Source: an uncultured Mycoplasma sp. (GTDB taxonomy: Bacteria; Bacillota_I; Bacilli_A; Mycoplasmatales; Mycoplasmoidaceae). From it: a stretch of DNA of 6,156 nucleotides. The position numbers were made by a program, and so were the translations under genes. Shown here in pieces: positions 1 to 6,156 of the stretch; within the stretch, counting starts at the first letter, position 1, and every line of letters begins with the position of its first letter. The notes under the pieces were generated by a model. It searched no databases. It saw only the letters and a program-made list of their open reading frames with translations, and had not been told where the DNA came from. Where the stretch lies: contig CAMWUV010000036.1 of NCBI GenBank assembly GCA_947177535.1, positions 1-6,156 of the forward strand. Reading direction: 5' to 3'.

Positions 1-55
1 GATCTAATTGTTGTTTTAAATCTTTAATTTTTTCATTTAAATTTCTATTTTTCAT
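1..55 (-). CDS. Gene D: N-terminus of a helical/coiled-coil protein (partial, runs off the left edge)
   Basis: Only the first 18 codons are visible. They start at ATG (55-53) and read MKNRNLNEKIKDLKQQLD, after which the gene leaves the window. The start is supported by a GTGAG ribosome-binding-like sequence six bases upstream and by its position 23 bases after the stop of gene A on the same strand. The visible peptide is strongly helical, with leucine and isoleucine spaced as in a coiled coil. Residues 4-10 (RNLNEKI) nearly repeat residues 4-10 of gene A (RNLNDKI), so D may be a paralogue of A or share its N-terminal targeting signal. I do not recognise the family. That this is a real gene is fairly likely; its function is unknown. 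Confidence 0.7.
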   Translation of the reverse strand, partial: MKNRNLNEKIKDLKQQLD

Positions 56-61
56 AATAAT

Positions 62-66
62 CTCAC
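62..66 (-). promoter_or_regulatory. Probable ribosome binding site of gene D
   Basis: On the minus strand GTGAG (66-62) stands six bases before the ATG of gene D. It is only a partial match to the Shine-Dalgarno consensus, but it is the only G-rich spot in the 23-base gap between genes A and D, which is otherwise A and T. No hairpin containing G or C is present in this gap, so D is probably co-transcribed with A. Confidence 0.45.
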
Positions 67-78
67 TTTTTAAAAAAC

Positions 79-2412
79 CTAATTATCACTAATTAAAGCT
101 AAATAATTTTTATCTCTTTCCACATCTATTAAGACTTTAATTTTTTGTAATTTGGATTTTACTATTCTTAATTTTAAATTTATATTGTATTTTTTTTCCA
201 ATAAATATCTTTTAAAAGCTATTATTCAATAGTGAAAAGATTGATTATAGTAATTTTCTCCAAAAACTTTTACTAATAAATTTTCAATTTTCTCTAATTT
301 TTCTTTTATTGTTGTTGTTTCATCAATAAGAATTTGTGATAATTCTTTTTTTGTTATACTTTTTTGATTTTCAGAAAGATTTTGTGAATATTCAAACTCT
401 GACATTATTTTTTTTATAAAACTATTAAAATCATTTATTTGCTTGTTCAGTTCTAAACTCAAATCACTTACTGGAATGTTTGATAAATTTTCATCAAGAT
501 TTTTTTTATCTTCAATTTTTTCTGAAAATTTTTCAATTGGTGCAGTGCTATCTGACTCTAGTAATAAATCTTGTTTTTCTAAGCTTTCAACAAAATCTTC
601 AAAATTACTGTCATACAATTTTGTTTCATTTGAATTAGGTTCAGAATTAATATCTTCATTATCATCAGTAACTTTATCAGAATTTGGATAATTATATTTG
701 TAATAAGTGTCTTGGTTATCTTGTAGAATTTTTTCCAAACCTATGACATCTTTTGCTACATATTCAGATTTCTGAAATGGACTTTCTTCATTTTTATATA
801 CTTCTTCATAGTTTTCAATTGGAGTAAATTCTTCTTCAAAATTAGTATCACTACTATCCTGATATGAATTTTCAAAAGGATTATGATAATTTAAGTTATC
901 TTTGTTTTTTTCTACTAAAACTTTCCCAAATTCTGTTTCAAAATTTATTTTTTTATTTTTCTTAGATTCAAAATCAAAATAAATAATAAATAAATCAATA
1001 AGCTTTTTGATCAAAACAAAATCTTTTTGAAAAGTTAAATAAATTTGTTGAAATCCATATGCTGCATCAGATCAATAAGAAGATAAATTTATCATTGAAA
1101 AAGAAACTTTTTTACTAAATAAGTTAATCCTTTCAATAAAAGTTAAAACTTGATTTTTAAAAACTTCTATTTTTTCAATATAACCAGATATTTGAACAAT
1201 AAAACCACTTATTCTTCTTGATGAACGTTTTGAAAAATAAACTTCATTTCTTACAACACATTCATTAATTTTTGATAATAAATCTTGCATAACAAAATTT
1301 ATTTGTTGTAAATTATTGAAAAAATTAATATTTAAATAATTTTGAAATTTTTCAATTGAATTAACAAGACCTATTTTTTTAACAAATTCAATTGTTTCTT
1401 CACGATAGATGTCAAGTTCATCTCTTTCAGATAAACTTGAAATCTTAGATTGGCTAATATCATTTCTTGTAATAGAATCTTTAAATTCTTTTGTTAAAAA
1501 ATCTTTATTTTTGTTAAAATCCTTGATTTTTGTTTGATAATCATTTTCTAATTTATAAACAATTTTGAAAGATTCTGTAAAAATTCTATTAATTAGATTC
1601 ACAAAAGAATCAGTAATCTTTGAAATATCTCTTGTTTCTTTAAAAGAAAAAATATCAGTTGAATCAAGATCAGATAATAATTCATTTATTTTTTTCTCAA
1701 GTTGTTCAATTATTTTATCTTTTTCAGCAGAAATTTCTTTTGTTACTTCTTCATTTTGATTGATATAAACTTCTAAGTCAACAAGTTTTTGATTTAAACC
1801 AATTCATGAATCTAAAACTTTATTATATTCAGCTTCTCATTCTAAATTTGAACTATACAGATTAGAAATAGTTTGTTGATCTATATCCTTTTCAAGCAAT
1901 AAATTTTTCACTTTTTTTTGTGAATCATTTAATAAAGCAACTAATTTTTGTTTTTCTTCTTCATTTTTGTCCATGTTAGGAATAACAGTTTCTTGGATAA
2001 AACTTGTTATTTCATCAATTTTTTGCATTGCATTATCAATATCATCAGTTATTTGTTTAATTTCTTTTTTTGATAAATGATATGTATAAAAGGGGGAAGA
2101 CTCATCTAAATCCAAAGCATTAAAATCATAAAGATTTTCATATGCATCTTTTAATTCTTCATTTCCTGTTTTAGATGATAAAAGTTGTAAGTTAAGAATT
2201 TTTTTACTAATACTATCTTTGATTAGTTGTAAATTTTTGCTAACTTGTTCATTTTCTCTTAATAGTGAAAATAAATTTTCTGTACCTTGAAAATTTTCAA
2301 TATTTTCAAATTTTGTAAGATTTAAAAGAGCTGAATTATCTAATTGCATTAATAATTCAGTATATTTTTTCTTAAAATTTACAATTTTATCATTTAAATT
2401 TCTTCCATTCAT
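79..2412 (-). CDS. Gene A: 777-residue coiled-coil protein with acidic segment and basic C-terminal tail (code 4)
   Basis: The gene opens at ATG (2412-2410) and ends at TAG (81-79). Four in-frame TGA codons must be tryptophan (residues 192, 203, 447, 729); under the standard code it would appear broken into pieces. I do not recognise the family. Residues 1-250 are charged and helical with coiled-coil character. Residues about 270-480 are richer in Phe, Ile and Tyr and probably folded, with a basic patch (SKRSSRR, 394-400), one cysteine (385) and a doubled ISG[FY]I. Residues about 500-660 are acidic, Asn/Ser-rich and dotted with Tyr/Phe, likely disordered. A helix follows, then a strongly basic tail (729-769). 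There is no signal peptide, membrane span or enzyme motif. It starts one base after the stop of gene B, implying coupled translation. A structural or cytoskeletal role in a mycoplasma-like cell is inference only. Confidence 0.9.
106..228 (-). other. Basic C-terminal tail of gene A
   Basis: Residues 729-769 of gene A begin with the TGA-encoded Trp729 and carry many Lys/Arg (FKRYLLEKK, LKLRIVKSKLQKIK) mixed with Leu, Ile and Val. The segment directly follows helical and acidic regions, so charge is sharply divided along the protein. It could bind an acidic partner, lipid head groups or nucleic acid; the sequence does not say which. Under the standard code this whole tail would be lost. Confidence 0.65.
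433..915 (-). other. Acidic, aromatic-dotted low-complexity segment of gene A
   Basis: Residues about 500-660 of gene A are dominated by Asp, Glu, Asn and Ser, with regularly placed Phe and Tyr and several prolines in short units such as NPFENSYQDSS, TPIENYEEVY and ESPFQKSEY. Gly and Arg are nearly absent. This is typical of an intrinsically disordered linker with short aromatic binding motifs. Acidic, proline-bearing segments are known in mycoplasma attachment-organelle proteins, but no true homology is claimed here. Confidence 0.6.
1072..1092 (-). other. INxSSxW motif, copy in gene A
   Basis: Residues 441-447 of gene A read INLSSYW, ending at a TGA-encoded Trp. Gene B carries INGSSPW at residues 845-851. 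Five of seven positions are identical, including the rare tryptophan, while the codons differ, so the match is at the protein level. It may be a shared docking motif; chance in low-complexity sequence is not excluded. Confidence 0.5.
1759..1812 (-). other. DSW motif leading into a helix, copy in gene A
   Basis: Residues 201-218 of gene A (DSWIGLNQKLVDLEVYIN) align without gaps with residues 341-358 of gene B (DSWLANVRKISELEEILN). Seven of 18 positions are identical (D, S, W, K, L, E, N), and most others are conservative (I/L, G/A, Q/R, L/I, D/E, I/L). The motif marks the entry into a new helical stretch in both proteins. Confidence 0.5.
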
Positions 2413-2413
2413 T

Positions 2414-5400
2414 TTAAAGTTCCACTATTATTCTTTTCTCTTCGTTAATAATTTCTGACTCAAGAGATAAAAGTTCTTTTTGCAATTTTAATAATTTGTC
2501 TGTGCTATCTATTATTTCTCTTTCTAGGTATAAAGAACTCTTATCTTCAAAGATTTCAAATGAATCAACAGAAGAATCAACATAACTATTATTTATATAA
2601 ATGTTATTATTAGAATCCATAATGTTATCAATTTTTTTACTTAAATTATCAATTTTTTGACTATTCTCTTGTTTTAAAGCATTAATTGAATCTTGAATTT
2701 TTTTATCAATTTCACTTGATTGCATCAATTGTTGATTCAATATTTGGTTTCTAACATCTTGACTCAAAGTAGCTGTTTGATAATCATAATAAAAAGGTTG
2801 AACATTATTATCAACTTTATTTTGATAATGATTCTTATAAATTTCATCTGTAAATTTATCACTAATAATTTTTTGTAGATTTTTAATTTTATTTTCTAAC
2901 TCTTCATTTCTATTAGAAAGTCTTTTAACCAAATTTTTTTCAGATTTATTTTCAACTTTTTCATGCAAGATCTTTGTAACAGTTCCATTTTTTTCAACTT
3001 CTTCATCAAAATTTCATGGTGAACTACCATTAATTGAAACATCTAATAAATTTTCACCTTCTCCAACAAATTCATTTGACTCTCTGTTTTTATTTGAATA
3101 AATAATTTCTTCAGAAATTTCACTAGGAGTATTATTAGAAAAATTATTTAAATAATTATTTAAATCATTTTTTAATTCAATATCATCACCTATATCAAAA
3201 TATCTATCATCAATTCTAGGTAAATAAGGAGTATTAACTGAAACAACTTCTTTTATAAATTGATTAGTTTTTTGGTTAGTTGGACTTAATAATCTATCAG
3301 AAAAAGAATGTTCATATTTATCATTAATAGTTGTTAAATCTAATTCATATTGTTTTTTCAATGATTCAATTTCTTTAGAAATAATTTTTTCAACTTCTTC
3401 TTTTACATAACTTAATAAATCATCACCATAATAAAATTGTTCATTCAATGATTTTTTAGCAAAATCAGAAAAATTATATTTATCTAATTTTTCTAGATTA
3501 TTAATATTTTCAACTTTAGTTAAATCTCTATTTTTAATTGCATTATAAAGACTTTCAATAACACTATTTTTTTCATCATTTAAAATCATGAATTCATAAT
3601 CTTGTTTTGTCATAAGATTTTCAAGATCTTTCATTTTGCTAGTGTTAATAGTAATCTTTTTAATAGTTTCATCTAAAACACTATTAATAGCTACATTTTC
3701 ATTATGAATTCTTCTATTTTCAGCTTTTAGTGCATCAATTTCAAGTTCTTTCCCAAGAAGTTGTTGATTAAAATCTTGATAAGTTTGAGAATTTAAAAAT
3801 AAATTGTCTAATTCAGACTCATCAATTACAATATCATTTTTATTAGTTAATTTTTCATCTTCTAAATATTTAACTCTTTCTAAAGATTCATCAATTTTTT
3901 GTTCAAGCAAATTAAATTTTTTACTTAAAAAATTCTTTTCTTGATCAATCATTGAATATGGACCTTCAGCTAATAGCTGATTTAAATCATTAATAGTATC
4001 TTCAGTTTTTTCACGAATTCTATTTTCATCTTTTAATTTATTTTCAATAGTTTCTAATTTCTTTTCTAAAGATTTAATAATTTTTTCTTGATTACTTTCA
4101 TTTTTTTCGATAAGTAATTTTTCTAAAACTCTTTCTTCATTATCTTGAACATTCATAAAATAACTTATAGAATTATTTTTAATTTGTTCAATTTCATCTT
4201 GATATTTATTCATTAAAGTTTGCATTTTTCTTTCAACAATTTTATTTGCTTCTTTACTAACAATATCTTCAACAGAAACAGTTTTGATATATTCATCTAA
4301 ATCATTTTCACTTGCTATTTCTCTTTTTAAGGAATCAATTTCTCTATATAAATCTGTATTTTGTTGTAATAAAAGCTCTTTTTCATAAATTACTTGGTTA
4401 ATAAAATTACCAGTTTCTGAAATCTTACTTTCCAATTTATGAATTAAATCATTTTTTTCTTCATAAACTTTTTTAATATCATCAGATTGCTCATTTAAAA
4501 TTTCTTCTAATTCAGAAATTTTTCTTACATTTGCCAATCATGAATCATAAGAATTTTTTAATTCATCTTCTTTAGATTGATTATCTGTTTTTAGTTTAAA
4601 AATAACATTTTTGTAATCGTCTAATTGTTTACGATAAATTTCATTTTCTTTTTGAACATTTGAAAAATCATTAGTAATTGTTTTTAAAAATTTTTCTAAA
4701 CTTTTAATTAAAGGTAAAGAAATTTTTTCTAAATTTTCAATTTGATTTACGGATAAAACATTAATAGCGTTAGCCATTTTTTCTGATGCTTGATCAAATT
4801 TTTCAACTGCGTTATTAACAGATTTATCTAAAGCAGAAAAATATAATTCACTATCATCTCAAGTTCTTTTATTATATAAACTAGATAAATGGTAATTACT
4901 TTTATCTTCAATTTTATTTAAAGCATTTTGTAAATTAACATTTTGATCTTCAAGCATCTTATTATGTGAAGAAATAAGATCAAGTTCTTTTTTAAAATTT
5001 TCTTCTAATTCACTTAGTTTACCTTCAAAATTGTATTCTTGATCATTTAATAAACCTTGCTTTACATCACTTGGACTATAATATTGAAATTCTTGATTAA
5101 TTTGATCTAAATATTTATTAAATTCATCTGAAACTTCAGCATATTCTCTAACTTCATTAGTAAGATAATCTAAATCCTGAATTTGTTCAGCTACAACAAC
5201 TTGTGATTCATTTGTAACATCATTAACAATTAAATTTTCATTGTTTAAAATTTCTTTACTAGCAAAATTATTATTAGTTAATTGTTGTTCATTTAGTAAT
5301 TGCTCACTAAATGAAACTTTTTTAATAACTATAGTTAAAGTGTAAATAAGATTGTCAAGATAAGAAATAGCAGAGTTAACAGTTTCATCAAGATTTTCTT

Positions 5401-5566
5401 TTCTTCTAGAAACATCAGTTAAAAGAATAGAGTTGTTTGGATCAACTTTTAGCATGTTATTAAAAGCATTCAAAGATTGAAAATAACTATTTTCAATCAT
5501 TGCTTTTTTGCTATTTAATTTTTCTAAAATTTCCTTTATTTTTACAACATCTACATATTTCTTCAT
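2414..5566 (-). CDS. Gene B: 1050-residue coiled-coil rod protein (code 4)
   Basis: The gene opens at ATG (5566-5564) and ends at TAA (2416-2414). Three in-frame TGA codons are read as tryptophan (residues 236, 343, 851); there is no TGG and no cysteine. I do not recognise the family. Residues 1-180 are helical with polar linkers. Residues about 180-760 are an extended, charged, heptad-like region, interrupted near the Trp residues, at EGPYSM (534-539) and around the aromatic FYYGDDLLSY (711-720). Residues about 756-866 are richer in Pro, Gly, Asn and aromatics and are probably flexible. A last helical section (867-1050) contains PFYYDYQ (924-930). There is no signal peptide, membrane span or ATPase motif (no Walker A), so an SMC-type protein is unlikely. 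An HMW2-like structural rod of a mycoplasma cytoskeleton is the most natural inference, unproven. An alternative internal ATG exists at 4777, but the upstream frame is open and has the better ribosome site. Confidence 0.92.
2421..2423 (-). promoter_or_regulatory. Probable ribosome binding site of gene A, inside the end of gene B
   Basis: The minus strand reads GTGGAACTTTAAAATG. The GGA core (2423-2421) lies eight bases before the ATG of gene A and falls within the last sense codons of gene B, whose TAA stop is one base before that ATG. Ribosomes finishing B would therefore be placed on the start of A, which suggests translational coupling and matched amounts of the two proteins. Confidence 0.55.
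3014..3034 (-). other. INxSSxW motif, copy in gene B
   Basis: Residues 845-851 of gene B read INGSSPW, ending at the TGA-encoded Trp851. It matches INLSSYW of gene A (441-447). It sits in the flexible Gly/Pro/Asn-rich segment between the main rod and the C-terminal helix, an exposed place suited to a docking peptide. That role is inference. Confidence 0.5.
4493..4546 (-). other. DSW motif leading into a helix, copy in gene B
   Basis: Residues 341-358 of gene B (DSWLANVRKISELEEILN) are the counterpart of residues 201-218 in gene A. The TGA-encoded Trp343 begins a long helical stretch. Homology of a local segment or a shared binding site are both possible. Confidence 0.5.
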
Positions 5567-5574
5567 TTTTATTT

Positions 5575-5578
5575 ACCT
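5575..5578 (-). promoter_or_regulatory. Ribosome binding site of gene B overlapping the stop of gene C
   Basis: The minus strand reads TAGGTAAATAAAAATG. The AGGT (5578-5575) is a good partial Shine-Dalgarno match nine bases before the ATG of gene B, and its first two bases are part of the TAG stop of gene C (5579-5577). This supports the ATG at 5566 as the true start and suggests that B is translated in step with C. Confidence 0.65.
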
Positions 5579-6156
5579 AAATATTTTTAAACTTAATTTT
5601 TATATTTTCAATATCATAAATTGAATCATCATTTATATTTAAGTCTTCTAAACTTTTTATTACATCATCTAATTCATTTGCAACATTCTCTTTAACTTTA
5701 TCTATAAATTTTTCACTATTATCAATTAATTCTTTACTAATTTTTTCATGTCTTTCTTTTTTTAATTTATCTAAAGTAAGATTATAATTGTTATTTTTTA
5801 AATTTTGTGAGTCTTTTTTGTTTGTTTCAAAAACAAAATCATTATCCTGCTCTATATTAAAATTAATTTTATTTTCTAAATCACTATTTTTTAAATCCAA
5901 ATTTTCTAAATTTAAATCTTTTATTTTGTTTTCTTCATTTTGGTTTTCACTAATATCTAAGTTTTGATTTTCAAAATCTTTTTCATCAAAAAAAAGATAA
6001 TCATCTTGGTTATTACTAAATTCACTTATATTTTTATTGCTTAAATCAACAAGAATTTCTTTACTATTCAAATCTTCTAAGTTTAAATTAACATCACTTT
6101 TTTCTTTTAATTGATTAAAATTTTGATCTTGAAAAGATTGATCAACATCATTATTT
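5577..6156 (-). CDS. Gene C: acidic Asn/Asp/Leu-rich helical protein (5' end beyond the window)
   Basis: The frame is open from the right edge to TAG (5579-5577), giving 192 visible C-terminal residues. No ATG occurs in the visible part, so the real start lies outside. I do not recognise the family. The visible protein has no Gly, Pro, Cys, Trp or Met and is dominated by Asn, Asp, Glu, Lys, Leu and Ile. The first two thirds look disordered and acidic with aromatic spots (DDYLFFDEKDF, DFVFE) and a Leu/Asn/Asp-rich repeat-like run (5868-5921). The last 70 residues (from about LDKLKKERHEK) look like amphipathic helix. There is no signal peptide or membrane span in the visible part. The stop lies 10 bases before the start of gene B, so the genes form one operon. 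A partner of B in a structural assembly is plausible but inferred. Confidence 0.85.
   Translation of the reverse strand, partial: NNDVDQSFQDQNFNQLKEKSDVNLNLEDLNSKEILVDLSNKNISEFSNNQDDYLFFDEKDFENQNLDISENQNEENKIKDLNLENLDLKNSDLENKINFNIEQDNDFVFETNKKDSQNLKNNNYNLTLDKLKKERHEKISKELIDNSEKFIDKVKENVANELDDVIKSLEDLNINDDSIYDIENIKIKFKNI

Noticed and set aside
62..78. TTTTTTAAAAAA palindrome after gene A as a terminator
   Set aside because: The stem would be pure A-T with no loop or G-C pairs and lies directly before the start of gene D; no stable hairpin is expected.
443..691. Open frame of 82 codons on the plus strand
   Set aside because: It is antisense to the acidic segment of gene A, has a Ser/Phe/Leu-rich composition that mirrors the complementary coding strand, and has no ribosome site of its own.
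970..1002. Hydrophobic run LIDLFIIYFDF in gene A as a membrane segment
   Set aside because: It is only about 11 residues, contains two Asp, and is flanked by Lys on both sides; too short and polar for a membrane span.
1015..1071. Apparent intergenic gaps at 1015-1071, 1603-1836, 2969-3013 and 4778-4858
   Set aside because: Reading TGA as Trp, all four stretches are in-frame coding sequence without TAA or TAG, so they are parts of genes A and B.
1030..1074. Aromatic/Gly-containing WSDAAYGFQQIY as an EAGR box of attachment-organelle proteins
   Set aside because: It has a single Trp and a single Gly; the characteristic repeated Trp/Tyr/Gly pattern of EAGR boxes is missing.
1565..1759. Open frame of 64 codons on the plus strand
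   Set aside because: It lies entirely antisense to gene A, which is continuous there in code 4, and its Ser/Phe/Ile-rich peptide is a reflection of the coding strand.
1911..1920. Homopolymer runs of up to eight T or A as phase-variation switches
   Set aside because: Several eight-base runs (190-197, 408-415, 500-507, 1912-1919, 5988-5995) occur within coding sequence, as expected at this base composition; none is unusually long or placed at a start or promoter.
2414..5566. Gene B as an SMC or Rad50-like ATPase
   Set aside because: No Walker A, signature or Walker B motif is visible at either end, and the protein starts and ends with helical low-complexity sequence.
5868..5921. Leu/Asn/Asp run in gene C (DLNLENLDLKNSDLEN) as pentapeptide repeats
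   Set aside because: Spacing of the leucines does not keep a five-residue period, and the run is under four units long; it is better read as low complexity.

Overview
The window comes from a very A+T-rich bacterium that reads UGA as tryptophan (genetic code 4), most likely a member of the Mollicutes (Mycoplasma, Ureaplasma or Spiroplasma relatives). The two largest genes are open only if seven in-frame TGA codons are read through. Every tryptophan in the window is TGA and none is TGG. The reading frames otherwise run cleanly from an ATG to a TAA or TAG. The species cannot be fixed from the sequence.

All genes lie on the minus strand and are packed almost without gaps, so in transcription order the window reads from right to left. 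Gene C (5577-6156) has its start beyond the right edge. Gene B (2414-5566) encodes 1050 residues, and gene A (79-2412) encodes 777 residues. Gene D (1-55) shows only its first 18 codons before the left edge. The gaps are 10, 1 and 23 bases. I see no promoter, terminator, RNA gene, mobile element or CRISPR array, and no non-coding stretch longer than 23 bases. This looks like the middle of one operon.

No gene has a recognisable enzyme domain, signal peptide or convincing membrane segment. All are rich in Lys, Glu, Asn, Asp, Leu and Ile with long helical, heptad-like stretches, and gene A also has an acidic, aromatic-dotted disordered-looking segment followed by a basic tail. Such an operon of large, Cys-poor, coiled-coil proteins resembles in style the cytoskeletal and attachment-organelle proteins of mycoplasmas (for example the HMW2 type). 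That is inference from composition and layout, not from recognised homology.

The most interesting internal signal is that genes A and B share short tryptophan-centred motifs (INxSSxW and DSW[LI][AG]...K[IL]x[ED]LE), although their proteins are otherwise mostly generic coiled coil. Genes A and D also begin with nearly the same motif (RNLN[DE]KI). This suggests that the products share docking or assembly sites, or descend partly from a common ancestor.
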